A stretch of DNA of 64,000 nt from Pluralibacter gergoviae ATCC 33028 = NBRC 105706 (lineage in GTDB: Bacteria; Pseudomonadota; Gammaproteobacteria; Enterobacterales; Enterobacteriaceae). How positions within the stretch are numbered: position 1 is the stretch's first letter; each line of letters starts with the position of its first letter. The stretch spans positions 1 to 64,000 of the forward strand of contig NZ_BCZS01000003.1 of NCBI RefSeq assembly GCF_001598855.1, in the 5' to 3' direction. Positions 35,771-48,024 of the stretch are shown here, in pieces. Made by a program: the position numbers and the translations under genes. Below the pieces are notes generated by a model, which saw only the letters and a list, made by a program, of their open reading frames with translations, was not told the DNA's origin and ran no database searches.

Positions 35771-36544
35771 ATGTACCAGATTGATTACAACTCTTACCGT
35801 TCCGTGAAGGGCTACAGCCGCCGGGTGCGGTTTCTCGTGATGCACTACACGGCGGTGGATTTTGCCACCTCCGCGCGCCTGCTCTCCGGCGACGGCGGCG
35901 CCAGCGCCCACTACCTGGTGCCCGACCCGACGGACCAGACCTATATTGATGCCGGTTTTAACGATCTGCGCATTTTTAATCTGGTTGATGAAAGCGAGCG
36001 CGCGTGGCACGCGGGCGTCAGCAGCTGGGCAGGCCGCAGCAATCTTAACGATACCGCCATCGGCATCGAGATTGTTAATCTCGCCTCGGATGAAACCGGG
36101 GAGTTCGTCTTTCCGCCGTTTAACGAGGAGCAGATTGCCGCCGTCAAGCAGCTGGCGCTGAATATCGTGCAGCGCTATCCGGATATGACGCCGGTCAATA
36201 TTGTGGCCCACTCGGACATCTCGCCGGGGCGCAAAAGCGATCCCGGCGCGGCGTTCCCGTGGAAGGAGTTCTACGATCTGGGCATCGGGGCGTGGTATGA
36301 CGAAGAGACCCGTGATAAATACTGCAAGCAGTTCAGCGGCGGCGGTATTCCTGAAAAAGCAGATATTGTCGCCAGGCTCGGCACCTACGGCTACAGCACT
36401 GCGGAGGCCGGTACAGATGAGGGCTATCGGGCGCTGGTGCGCGCTTTTCAGCTCCACTTCCGCCAGCAGAAGTATGACGGCGCGGTCGATATAGAGACGG
36501 CCGCCATTCTCTATGCGCTGGTGGAGAAATACTTCCCCGCCTGA
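35771..36544 (+). CDS. AmiD-like N-acetylmuramoyl-L-alanine amidase without signal peptide
   Basis: 257 residues: amidase_2 (T7-lysozyme-like) domain about 15-175 and a C-terminal peptidoglycan-binding domain about 195-255. Zinc and catalytic residues are present: H in VMHYTA, E in IGIEIVN, H in AWHAG, and the AHSDISPGRKSDPG motif. It resembles AmiD, which is an outer-membrane lipoprotein, but here the protein begins MYQIDYNSYRSVKGYSRR, with no export signal and AAGGAGAAG just before the ATG. A cytoplasmic murein amidase needs a way out; the holin 1.3 kb upstream could supply it, making this an endolysin. Confidence 0.85.
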   Translation: MYQIDYNSYRSVKGYSRRVRFLVMHYTAVDFATSARLLSGDGGASAHYLVPDPTDQTYIDAGFNDLRIFNLVDESERAWHAGVSSWAGRSNLNDTAIGIEIVNLASDETGEFVFPPFNEEQIAAVKQLALNIVQRYPDMTPVNIVAHSDISPGRKSDPGAAFPWKEFYDLGIGAWYDEETRDKYCKQFSGGGIPEKADIVARLGTYGYSTAEAGTDEGYRALVRAFQLHFRQQKYDGAVDIETAAILYALVEKYFPA

Positions 36545-36553
36545 GTCAATAAA

Positions 36554-36578
36554 GGGCCCTGACCCCGCGTCAGGGCCC
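36554..36578. terminator. Long hairpin between convergent amidase and lipoprotein genes
   Basis: GGGCCCTGAC and GTCAGGGCCC pair perfectly around CCCGC. A TTTATT tail follows on the minus strand. Serves both convergent genes. Confidence 0.8.
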
Positions 36579-36580
36579 GC

Positions 36581-36703
36581 TTAAAAACCGATGCCGGTGC
36601 TGACCCCGACGTGCCCGCTTGATGAACCGCCGGACGCGCCAACGCTGGTTCCCGCGCAGCCTGCTATTTGCAGCAGCGCTGCGATAAAAATTACTCTCAT
36701 CAT
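36581..36703 (-). CDS. Tiny lipoprotein (40 residues)
   Basis: MMRVIFIAALLQIAGCAGTS contains a signal sequence with a lipobox (QIAGC), followed by about 23 Gly/Ser-rich residues. GAGG lies 7 bases before the ATG at 36703. After processing only about 24 residues remain. It faces the amidase gene across a shared terminator. The size fits an outer-membrane spanin such as Rz1, but it lacks the proline-rich body, so that is speculative. Confidence 0.6.
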   Translation of the reverse strand: MMRVIFIAALLQIAGCAGTSVGASGGSSSGHVGVSTGIGF

Positions 36704-36905
36704 CTTTTGCCTCTTCAAAATACCCGGCATGAGTATGCCTGATAATAACCCCGCGCTAAACTCCGGCTTCGGACCATTATTCCATCTTACGAGTTGTACG
36801 ATAAATCGCTGAAATTCGCCGCTATTGCCGTAACAAGCACAAAGTGAATAAGGAAGTCTGAGTCAGCCACTATAATGCTGATTTTGTATGATTCACGTGG
36901 TTGTA

Positions 36906-37508
36906 ATGTCGCTATTTAAACACTTTCTTTTTTTTGTCGTGGCCTGTTTCGGGCCGGTTCTCACCGTATTTTGCCTGTGGCTGGATCTTAATTTCTTCCG
37001 CGATACGGTTACTGAAATCTCGGTGACTGAAATTGTCCAGGAGCTGGTTCTGGCTGCCGTTATGGTTATCCATTTTGTTCTGGCCAAAAAGTACGTCCCG
37101 CTGCGCCTGTGCAATATTCTGATTGGTGGCCTGTTCCTCGCTATGCTTATCCGCGAACTTGATGCCGTCTTTGATACGATTTCGCACGGCTGCTGGGTCT
37201 GGTTTGCCTTAACAACGTCGGTTATTGCGCTTATCTGGCCCGTCGCGAAGTGGAAAACAACCGTCGCGCAGCTTGAGCAGTATGCGCAGACCCCCGGCTA
37301 CGGCATGATGCTGGCGGGGCTGATGACGATCCTCGTCTTCTCGCGCCTGCTGGGCATGGGCGAGCTGTGGAACTTTATTCTGCAGGACGGCTTCGTGCGG
37401 GAGGCGAAAAACGCCGTTGAAGAGGGGTGTGAAATGTACGGCTACATGCTGTGCCTGACGGCGACCCTCGGCTATAGCTTCCAGCTACGCAGGATTGCTG
37501 CCGCCTGA
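36906..37508 (+). CDS. Unrecognised polytopic membrane protein
   Basis: 200 residues from the ATG at 36906 (18 bases upstream another ATG is possible), with about six hydrophobic helices. Charged residues sit inside or at the edge of helices (FLAMLIRELDAVFD, EEGCEMYGYMLCL), which suggests an active site or ion path in the membrane. I recognise no family. A TATAAT -10 element at 36871-36876 supports expression. A strong terminator follows. Confidence 0.65.
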   Translation: MSLFKHFLFFVVACFGPVLTVFCLWLDLNFFRDTVTEISVTEIVQELVLAAVMVIHFVLAKKYVPLRLCNILIGGLFLAMLIRELDAVFDTISHGCWVWFALTTSVIALIWPVAKWKTTVAQLEQYAQTPGYGMMLAGLMTILVFSRLLGMGELWNFILQDGFVREAKNAVEEGCEMYGYMLCLTATLGYSFQLRRIAAA

Positions 37509-37516
37509 GGTGAAAA

Positions 37517-37545
37517 ACGGCCCGGCGCCATGCCGGGCCGTTTGC
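37517..37545. terminator. Bidirectional terminator before nifJ 3' end
   Basis: ACGGCCCGGC and GCCGGGCCGT pair around a 5-base loop, with AAAAA on one side and TTT on the other; shared by the membrane-protein gene and nifJ. Confidence 0.85.
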
Positions 37546-37555
37546 TCTGCGGCGG

Positions 37556-41080
<3,525 letters not shown>

Positions 41081-41351
41081 ACGTAAACCCTTACATTGCT
41101 CAAAAAGAGGACGCGCGCAAGCCGCAGCATCCTTGGTAATTATGGGTTTATTTTAGCAAAGCGGGGTGGCGGGAATTTTCGCTTTTGTGTCCAGCGACGT
41201 TGTCTGAACGCCGTTCAGATCAACGTTGGGCGCGAAAAATTGCCAGAAAATGTTTCACAGCCCCGAAATCTGCTTTTGCTCACTCGACGCCAGGCCGCGC
41301 CGTGCCTATTATGAACAGGTTTTGCTAACGTTTTGACAGGGGACAATGAGA

Positions 41352-41618
41352 ATGAAAGCAGCTTTTTGGGTTGGGTGCGCAGCCTTACTGCTGTCTGCTT
41401 GCAGCAGCGAACCGGAACAGCAGGCGACGGCGGCTCACGTTTCGCCGGGAATGCGGGCGGCAATGTCCAGCGGCGGTCAGGCCAACTGCGCGATGATTGG
41501 CGGCTCACTTTCGGTTGCGCGCCAGCTTGACGGCTCAACCATCGGTATGTGCGCACTGCCCAACGGCAAGCGATGCAGCGAGGCTTCGCTTGCCACCGGG
41601 TCATGCGGAAACTACTGA
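41352..41618 (+). CDS. ydbJ: YdbJ, DUF333 lipoprotein
   Basis: 88 residues from the ATG at 41352 (AGGGGA 10 bases upstream; an ATG two codons earlier is too close to it). Lipoprotein signal with lipobox LLSAC, then the short DUF333 domain with four cysteines (NCAMIGG, GMCALPNGKRCSE, GSC) probably in disulphides. Function unknown. Ends 7 bases inside the convergent hslJ. Confidence 0.9.
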   Translation: MKAAFWVGCAALLLSACSSEPEQQATAAHVSPGMRAAMSSGGQANCAMIGGSLSVARQLDGSTIGMCALPNGKRCSEASLATGSCGNY

Positions 41619-42049
41619 ACCAGATCGGCCAGCTTAAAGATAAGCGAATCGCTGTCGTCCGCCAGCGTTAGCTGATCTGCGGTCAGATCAACCTGGGCGC
41701 CATTGTGCAGCATTTTGCTGAGGGTGGCGTCGAGTTGATTAAGCTGCGGGTCGGTACACAGCTTTTTGGTCATCGCCACCTTCTTCGCCTTCAGCACGCC
41801 TTCGGAAAGGCTGCCCTTACCGGTAAACTGATTACACATGCTGCCGGAAATATGCATATCCTCATTAAAGCTCAGCTCCGGCGCCTTCACGCCCGGCGGC
41901 ACATCCTGACCGTTGACGGTCTCCAGCACGAAGCGGTGGTGCACCAGCTGCTCTTCCTGAACGGTGACTTTTTGGGTTCCAGAGGAAACGCAGCCGGCAA
42001 GCATCATGGTCGCGGCCAGTAAACATAAAGTTAATTTTTTGTTATTCAT
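41612..42049 (-). CDS. hslJ: HslJ, META-domain heat-inducible lipoprotein
   Basis: 145 residues. Lipobox LAGC near residue 20, then the META domain with HHRFVLETVNGQDV, ISGSMCNQFTG and ADSLIFKL-type strands, as in E. coli HslJ (140), an outer-membrane protein tied to novobiocin resistance and heat shock. ATG at 42049 chosen over the GTG one codon earlier. Lies downstream of ldhA, same direction. Confidence 0.94.
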   Translation of the reverse strand: MNNKKLTLCLLAATMMLAGCVSSGTQKVTVQEEQLVHHRFVLETVNGQDVPPGVKAPELSFNEDMHISGSMCNQFTGKGSLSEGVLKAKKVAMTKKLCTDPQLNQLDATLSKMLHNGAQVDLTADQLTLADDSDSLIFKLADLVQ

Positions 42050-42156
42050 CACGGAGTTACCTACAAAAATAATTCACTGCAGCATGCCACTGTGGGGCAT
42101 GCCGGGTCACTGAGTATTGTCCGAAAATGCTGCCGCAGGGGCGGCAGCAGCAAAGG

Positions 42157-43146
42157 TTAAACCAGCGCGTTCGGGCAGGGTTCGCCGCCGGCGACCTGGC
42201 GCAGATTGTACAGCGTGGTTTCAGAAATGCTGGTCAGCGCCTCGGCGGTGAGAAACGCCTGGTGGCCGGTGAACAGCACGTTGTGGCAGGCGGAGAGGCG
42301 GCGGAACACGTCATCCTGAATCACGTCGTTGGATTTATCTTCAAAGAACAGATCCCGCTCGTTCTCATACACGTCCATGCCCAGGGCGCCAATTTTCTGC
42401 GTTTTCAGCGCGTCGATCGCCGCCTGCGAGTCCACCAGACCGCCGCGGCTGGTATTAATGATCATCACCCCGTCTTTCATCTGGTCAAACGCGGCGCGGT
42501 TCAGCAGGTGGTAGTTATCCGGCGTCAGGGGGCAGTGCAGGGAGATAACGTCCGCGCGCGAGAACAGCGTCGGCAGATCCACGTACTCGACGCCCAGCTC
42601 CAGCGCCGCCTGGCTGGGATAAGGATCGTACGCCAGCAGCTTCATGCCGAAGCCGTTGAGAATGCGCAGCGCGGCGACGCCGATTTTTCCGGTGCCGATG
42701 ACGCCTGCGGTCTTACCGTGCATGGTGAAGCCGCACAGCCCCTCCAGCGAGAAGTTGGCATCGCGGGTGCGCTGATAGGCGCGGTGGATACGGCGGTTGA
42801 GCGACATCATCAGGCCGACGGCGTGTTCCGCCACCGCTTCCGGCGAGTAGGCGGGCACGCGGACCACCTGCAGGCCCAGTTCTTTCGCCGCGTCGAGATC
42901 GACATTGTTGAAGCCGGCGCAGCGCAGGGCGATATACTTCAGGCCGTGTTTTTTCAGCTCTTCAAGCACCGGGCGGCTGCCGTCGTCGTTGACAAAGATG
43001 CACACGGCATCGCAGCCGATGGCGGTTTTCGCGGTTTTTTCCGTTAAAAGGAAGTCGAAAAATTCAAGTTCATAGCCAAAAGCCTCATTTACATTTTGCA
43101 AATACTTTTTATCGTACTGCTTCGTGCTGTAAACCGCGATTTTCAT
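42157..43146 (-). CDS. ldhA: LdhA, fermentative D-lactate dehydrogenase
   Basis: 329 residues, as in E. coli. Reduces pyruvate to D-lactate with NADH in the cytoplasm. Rossmann motif GTGKIG near residue 151, catalytic Arg in NTSRGGL, Glu in DVYENE and His in TGHQAFLT. Start at MKIAVYSTKQYDKK with GGAG 11 bases upstream; five upstream codons are excluded. A GC hairpin followed by TTTT lies just after the stop (about 42128-42148, minus strand). Confidence 0.98.
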   Translation of the reverse strand: MKIAVYSTKQYDKKYLQNVNEAFGYELEFFDFLLTEKTAKTAIGCDAVCIFVNDDGSRPVLEELKKHGLKYIALRCAGFNNVDLDAAKELGLQVVRVPAYSPEAVAEHAVGLMMSLNRRIHRAYQRTRDANFSLEGLCGFTMHGKTAGVIGTGKIGVAALRILNGFGMKLLAYDPYPSQAALELGVEYVDLPTLFSRADVISLHCPLTPDNYHLLNRAAFDQMKDGVMIINTSRGGLVDSQAAIDALKTQKIGALGMDVYENERDLFFEDKSNDVIQDDVFRRLSACHNVLFTGHQAFLTAEALTSISETTLYNLRQVAGGEPCPNALV

Positions 43147-43437
43147 AAGACTTTTCTCCATCAGATAGTACCGCTACGGTAACATATTTAAAATAATCTG
43201 ACAATTATTAAAATATAATTTAATCATGGAGTTATCCCGTTAGTGTAGTGCATAACCGTACGCTCTGAGCCGGAGAATTGCGCGTTTGCGCATCGGGCGC
43301 AAAAGGAAGCATCTATGCTTAGCAGTGGCGCGGTTCGCCCCGGCGGGACCACCGCGGCTTTAACAGGGGGGCTTTACGTGCCACAATACGGGCCTGTTCG
43401 GCCTTTTAATGACAATTAATCAGGATGTTAATCGCCC

Positions 43438-46074
43438 ATGAAGGGTACATGGAAAGCAGCGATCGCCATCCTGCTGCTGCTGATACTTATACCGCTGACG
43501 CTGCTGCTGACGCTGACCCACTGGGTGCCGACCCTTGCCGGGATCTGGCTGCCGTCAGGAACGCGCATTGCGCTTAAAGAGAGCCCGTCGTGGCATAACG
43601 GCAGGCTTCTGCTGCCCGAACTGCGCTATCTGGTGGGCGACTGCCAGCTGGCGCAGCTGCGCGACGCCGAGCTGTCCCATCCCAGCCGCTGGCGGCTCCA
43701 CGTCGGCGAACTGAACATCAATTCCGCCTGCCTGAGCAAGCTCCCGCAGAGCGAACCTTCTCCCGCCGCCCCGCGCACGCTGGCCGAATGGCAGTCGATG
43801 CTGCCCAACAGCTGGCTGACGATAGATCGCCTGCGCTTCTCGCCGTGGGAGAAGTGGCAGGGCAAATTAGCGCTCTCTTTAACCCCCGCTCAGCAGATCC
43901 TCCACTACGACGGCGATTCGGTGACGCTGCGCGCGGCCCTGAAGGGGCAGGCGCTGCAGGTCAGCGAATTTACCGCCAAAGTGCTCGACGACCGCCCGCC
44001 GATCAAGCTGGTGGGCGAGCTCACGATGCCGCTGGTCCCCGCCGGCGTGCCGGTCAACGGCCACGTCGAATCGTCCTTCGAGGTTCCCGGCCAGCAGGGG
44101 CTGGTGGATGCCGAGCTGGAGTGGCGGGAAAATCAGGGCCAGCTGGTCGTGATGGCCCGCGGCGTCGGCGATCCGCTGCTCGACCTTCCCTGGACACTGA
44201 CCCCGGAGCGCCTGACCATCAGCGACGGCCGCTGGAACTGGCCGTGGCTGGAGGGCGTGCCGGTCAGCGGCCGCGTCGGCCTGCGCCTCGACAACTGGCA
44301 GCAGGGCCTCGACAAAATGCAGATCGCCGGGCGCCTGAACATCCTGACCCAAGGCGCGGCGGGCAAGGGCAACGCGGTGCTCAACTTCGGGCCGGGGCGC
44401 CTGAGCATGGACAGCAGCGAGATGCCGCTGCAGGTGGCGGGCGAGGCCAAGTATAACGACCTGATCCTCTACGCCATGCTGCCGGCCACCTTAACCGGGC
44501 CGCTTAACGACCCCGAGCTGACCTTTGCCCCCGGCGCGCTGCTGCGCTCGAAGGGACAGATTATCGACTCGCTTAATATCGATCAGATCCGCTGGCCGCT
44601 GGCCGGCGTGCGCCTCAGCAGCCGGGGCGTGGACGGCCGCCTGCAGGCCATTCTTCGCGCCCATGAGGACCAAACCGGCGACTTTGTGCTGCACCTCGAC
44701 GGTAAGGCCAGCGACTTTCTGCCGGAGCGCGGCAGCTGGCGCTGGCGCTACTGGGGCGACGGCCACTTCCCGCCGATGAACGCCAGCTGGGACGTCAAGG
44801 GCGACGGCGAGTGGCGCGACGGTGACATTGTGCTCAACAGCCTCTCGACCGGTTTTGACCGGCTGCAGTACGGCGCGATGACCATCAGCCAGCCCCGGCT
44901 GGTGCTCGATGCCCCGGTGCGCTGGCGGCGCAGTGCGCAGCACCCGTCGCTGACCGGCGCGCTGTCGCTCGACGCCGGGGAAACCCGCTTTACCAGCGGC
45001 AGCGTCCTGCCGCCGTCAACGCTCAAATTCAGCGTCGACGGCCGCGACCCGACCTGGTTTAATTTTAAGGGTGACCTGCACGCCGGCGAGATTGGCCCGG
45101 TGCGGGTCAGCGGGCGCTGGGACGGCCTGCGCCTGCGCGGCAACGCCTGGTGGCCGAAGCAGTCCCTCAAGGTCTTCCAGCCGCTGCTGCCGCCGGAGGC
45201 CAAAATGACGCTGCGCGATGGCACCCTTTACGCGCAGGTGGCGTTTTCCGCCGCGGCGGATCAGGGCTTCGAGGCCGGCGGCCACGGCGTGCTGAAAAAC
45301 GGCAGCCTGTGGATGCCGGACAACCAGATTAACGGCGTCGATTTTATTCTGCCGTTCCGCTTCAGCCAGAGTACCTGGCATCTTGGCCACCGCCGCCCGG
45401 TCTCCCTGCGCATTGGTGAAGTGGTCAATCAGGTCACCGCCCGCAATATCACCGCCGATCTTGAGGGCAGCTATCCGTGGAGCGAGCAGGATCCGCTGCT
45501 GCTCTCCAACGTCAGCGTTGACGTGCTGGGCGGCAAGGTCTCGATGCTGCAGCTGCGAATGCCGCAGCGCGACGCGGCCCTGCTGCGGGTGCAGAACATC
45601 TCCACCAGCGAGCTTATCGGCGCCATCAATCCGAAGCAGTTCACCATGTCGGGACGCGTAAACGGCGCGCTGCCGCTGTGGCTTAATAACGAGAAGTGGA
45701 TAATCAAAGACGGCTGGCTGACCAACCCCGGCCCGCTTACCCTGCGCCTGGATAAGGACACGGCGGATGCGGTCGTGCGCGACAACATGGCCGCCGGGTC
45801 GGCGATCAACTGGCTGCGCTACCTGGAGATCACCCGCTCCTGGACCAGCGTCAGCCTCGATAACCTCGGTATGCTGCAGCTGAAGTCCTCCATCTCCGGT
45901 ACCAGCCGGACGGATGGCAAATCCGCGCGGGTGAATCTCAACTACACCCACCAGGAAAATGTCTTTGAGCTGTGGCGCAGCCTGCGCTTTGGTGACAATC
46001 TTCAGGCGTGGCTTGAGCAGAACGCGCATCTACCCGCCCCCTGCCGATCGGGCAAGGCATGTAAGGAGCAGTAA
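43438..46074 (+). CDS. ydbH: YdbH, AsmA-like inter-membrane phospholipid transport protein
   Basis: 878 residues (E. coli 879). One N-terminal inner-membrane anchor (about 8-30), then a long periplasmic beta-groove of the TamB/YhdP/AsmA type that bridges the envelope and carries phospholipids to the outer membrane, in partial redundancy with TamB and YhdP. The C-terminal DUF2125-like region (INPKQFTMSGRVNGALPLWL, SSISGTSRTDG) is conserved. Its stop shares a base with the ynbE start, its outer-membrane partner. Confidence 0.95.
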   Translation: MKGTWKAAIAILLLLILIPLTLLLTLTHWVPTLAGIWLPSGTRIALKESPSWHNGRLLLPELRYLVGDCQLAQLRDAELSHPSRWRLHVGELNINSACLSKLPQSEPSPAAPRTLAEWQSMLPNSWLTIDRLRFSPWEKWQGKLALSLTPAQQILHYDGDSVTLRAALKGQALQVSEFTAKVLDDRPPIKLVGELTMPLVPAGVPVNGHVESSFEVPGQQGLVDAELEWRENQGQLVVMARGVGDPLLDLPWTLTPERLTISDGRWNWPWLEGVPVSGRVGLRLDNWQQGLDKMQIAGRLNILTQGAAGKGNAVLNFGPGRLSMDSSEMPLQVAGEAKYNDLILYAMLPATLTGPLNDPELTFAPGALLRSKGQIIDSLNIDQIRWPLAGVRLSSRGVDGRLQAILRAHEDQTGDFVLHLDGKASDFLPERGSWRWRYWGDGHFPPMNASWDVKGDGEWRDGDIVLNSLSTGFDRLQYGAMTISQPRLVLDAPVRWRRSAQHPSLTGALSLDAGETRFTSGSVLPPSTLKFSVDGRDPTWFNFKGDLHAGEIGPVRVSGRWDGLRLRGNAWWPKQSLKVFQPLLPPEAKMTLRDGTLYAQVAFSAAADQGFEAGGHGVLKNGSLWMPDNQINGVDFILPFRFSQSTWHLGHRRPVSLRIGEVVNQVTARNITADLEGSYPWSEQDPLLLSNVSVDVLGGKVSMLQLRMPQRDAALLRVQNISTSELIGAINPKQFTMSGRVNGALPLWLNNEKWIIKDGWLTNPGPLTLRLDKDTADAVVRDNMAAGSAINWLRYLEITRSWTSVSLDNLGMLQLKSSISGTSRTDGKSARVNLNYTHQENVFELWRSLRFGDNLQAWLEQNAHLPAPCRSGKACKEQ

Positions 46075-46265
46075 TGAGTATAAGAAATGCCGCGGCGGGC
46101 CTGCTTGCCGCAATCACCCTCAGCGGCTGCACGCCGCGCATTGAGGTGGCGGCCCCCGAAGCGCCGATCACCATCAATATGAACGTCAAGATAGAGCATG
46201 AGATCCACATTAAGGTCGATAAAGACGTGGAAAACCTGCTCAAGTCGCGCAGCGATCTCTTCTGA
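46074..46265 (+). CDS. ynbE: YnbE, outer-membrane lipoprotein partner of YdbH
   Basis: 63 residues. Lipoprotein signal with lipobox TLSGC at Cys19, then an amphipathic strand region (INMNVKIEHEIHIKVDKDVE) that, in E. coli, continues the YdbH groove by beta-strand stacking at the outer membrane. Translationally coupled to ydbH and followed 7 bases later by ydbL. Confidence 0.95.
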   Translation: MSIRNAAAGLLAAITLSGCTPRIEVAAPEAPITINMNVKIEHEIHIKVDKDVENLLKSRSDLF

Positions 46266-46272
46266 GGTGCCT

Positions 46273-46593
46273 ATGAAACGAATCGCGATTGCCGCCCTGC
46301 TGGCGCTGGTCTGCCAGAGCGCTCAGGCGCTGACGCTGGAACAGGCGCGGGCCGAAGGACGGGTAGGGGAAACCCTCAGCGGCTATCTGGCGCCGGTAGC
46401 GCAGGATGCCGATACGCAGGCGCTGGTCGCCCGCATTAACGCCGCCCGCAGCGCCAGCTACAAGCAGTTGGCCAGCCAGAATAACGTGCCGGTGAATGAG
46501 GTCGCGAAGATGGCAGGGCAGAAGCTGGTGGCGCGGGCGCAGCCCGGGGAGTACGTGCGCGGCCTGAACGGGCAGTGGCTGAAAAAAGAGTGA
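46273..46593 (+). CDS. ydbL: YdbL, periplasmic DUF1318 protein
   Basis: 106 residues from MKRIAIAALLALVCQSAQA, a signal peptide cut near residue 19. The DUF1318 core ARAEGRVGETLSGYLAP matches E. coli YdbL (108), proposed to control YnbE multimer formation. Third gene of the coupled ydbH-ynbE-ydbL operon. Confidence 0.94.
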   Translation: MKRIAIAALLALVCQSAQALTLEQARAEGRVGETLSGYLAPVAQDADTQALVARINAARSASYKQLASQNNVPVNEVAKMAGQKLVARAQPGEYVRGLNGQWLKKE

Positions 46594-46734
46594 CGTTGTG
46601 TGGGGACTGTGCGGAAATATTGCCTTCTGCTTAACAGGTAGTTTACTTTTGTGATTGTAGTGACGCCCAGGGTGAATCGAACGCATCAAAAATAAACTGG
46701 CTGCAAAAGCCTATTTCCGCGGAACCCATGAAAC

Positions 46735-47544
46735 ATGTCGAGAGAAAAAGACAGTAAAGACTGGGTTAAATTAGCCCCAGGCGCTGGAAAAATAGAGCGT
46801 ATTGAGGCTTATTTCAGCGGACACGGTTACGAACCTCACCGTCACGATACCTACGCAATAGGCAGAACATTATCGGGTGTACAGCGCTTTCATTATCGTG
46901 GCAGTAAACGACACAGTTTGCCCGGCGGGACCATGGTCTTGCATCCCGATGAAATACATGATGGTGAAGCGGGCACGCAAGATGGGTTTCAGTACCGGAT
47001 GTTATATATTGCTCCGGCACTCATCCAGACTATTCTCGGCGGAAGATCGCTGCCGTTTATTCCCGGCGGAATCTCCTCCGATCCCCGCCTTTTTGCTGCA
47101 ACAGAATCGCTTCTGAAAAGTGTGGATGAACGAATTGAGACGCTCGAAGAAGACGATTCTCTTTATGAGCTGGCTCAAACGTTGGCCATTGTTGGAGGCC
47201 AGCGTTTTCTGAAGCGCATCGCTGATTATCCCTCCGTGGAGAGAGCGCGTGAATACATCCATGCTGAGTTTAATAAGTGTATCACCCTGGAGGAGTTGTC
47301 TGCGGCGAGTGGGATGGACCGCTGGAGTCTGAGCCGGGATTTTCGAACTCTTTATGGTACGAGTCCTTACCGGTATGTGACGATGCGCCGTCTTGAATAT
47401 TGCCGCCGCCTGATCCTTGCTGGCTCCTCTCTGGCAGAGGCAGCCGCTGAAGCAGGATTTTCGGATCAAAGCCATATGACGCGCCAGTTCATAAAAACGC
47501 TGGGTCTTTCGCCGGGGCACTGGAAAAAAATCAATCAAAAATAA
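46735..47544 (+). CDS. AraC-family transcriptional regulator
   Basis: 269 residues. N-terminal cupin (AraC_binding) domain with YEPHRHDTYAIG, and a C-terminal double helix-turn-helix about 170-265 (ITLEELSAASGMDRWSLSRD; AAAEAGFSDQSHMTRQF). The likely effector is unknown. Lower GC than its neighbours. It is followed 84 bases later by a cupin gene in the same direction; the pair is inserted between ydbL and feaR, which are closer in E. coli, so a transferred module is likely. Confidence 0.88.
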   Translation: MSREKDSKDWVKLAPGAGKIERIEAYFSGHGYEPHRHDTYAIGRTLSGVQRFHYRGSKRHSLPGGTMVLHPDEIHDGEAGTQDGFQYRMLYIAPALIQTILGGRSLPFIPGGISSDPRLFAATESLLKSVDERIETLEEDDSLYELAQTLAIVGGQRFLKRIADYPSVERAREYIHAEFNKCITLEELSAASGMDRWSLSRDFRTLYGTSPYRYVTMRRLEYCRRLILAGSSLAEAAAEAGFSDQSHMTRQFIKTLGLSPGHWKKINQK

Positions 47545-47628
47545 GGAGCCTTTCTGCACAAACGTTCAATACTGGCCCCACTGCGCTGTTCTATTGTGTC
47601 GCCTTCTTAATGAAGGGAGAGAGTCACA

Positions 47629-47991
47629 ATGTATTATCCAGTTAATTTAGAAGAGAAATTTTCGCTTTTCGATGAGTTTTGGCAGCCAAAAGTTATCGCG
47701 CAGATGAATGACTATCAGTTTAAAATCGTCAAAATATGCGGTGATTTCATTTGGCATACTCATCCCGAAACCGATGAGGCATTTATTGTTATCGAAGGCG
47801 TTTTACGGATTGATTTTCGCGACCATTATATACATGTTCGCCCCGGCGAAATGTACGTTGTGGCAAAGGGCGTTGAGCATAAAACCTCTGCTGAAAAGGA
47901 GGTGAAAATGATGATGATTGAGCCCTGTGGTGTTCTGAACACCGGCCATGAAGGCGGTGAACGTACCGCTGAGAACGATATCTGGATCTGA
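47629..47991 (+). CDS. Single-domain cupin protein
   Basis: 120 residues with a cupin_2 barrel: the metal-binding motif GDFIWHTHPETDEAFIVIEG (His, His, Glu) near 38-57 and the second motif PGEMYVVAKGVEHK (His) near 80-93. Could bind a metal as isomerase, dioxygenase or sensor; nothing fixes the substrate. GGGAGAG precedes the ATG. Probably co-transcribed with, or controlled by, the AraC-type gene before it. Confidence 0.85.
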   Translation: MYYPVNLEEKFSLFDEFWQPKVIAQMNDYQFKIVKICGDFIWHTHPETDEAFIVIEGVLRIDFRDHYIHVRPGEMYVVAKGVEHKTSAEKEVKMMMIEPCGVLNTGHEGGERTAENDIWI

Positions 47992-48024
47992 GACCGTTTT
48001 TAGCTTATTAACCAACCGGTGACG

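Noticed and set aside
41081..41345. Search for MicC small RNA upstream of nifJ
   Set aside because: E. coli MicC lies near ydbK and ompN; neither its sequence nor ompN is found here.
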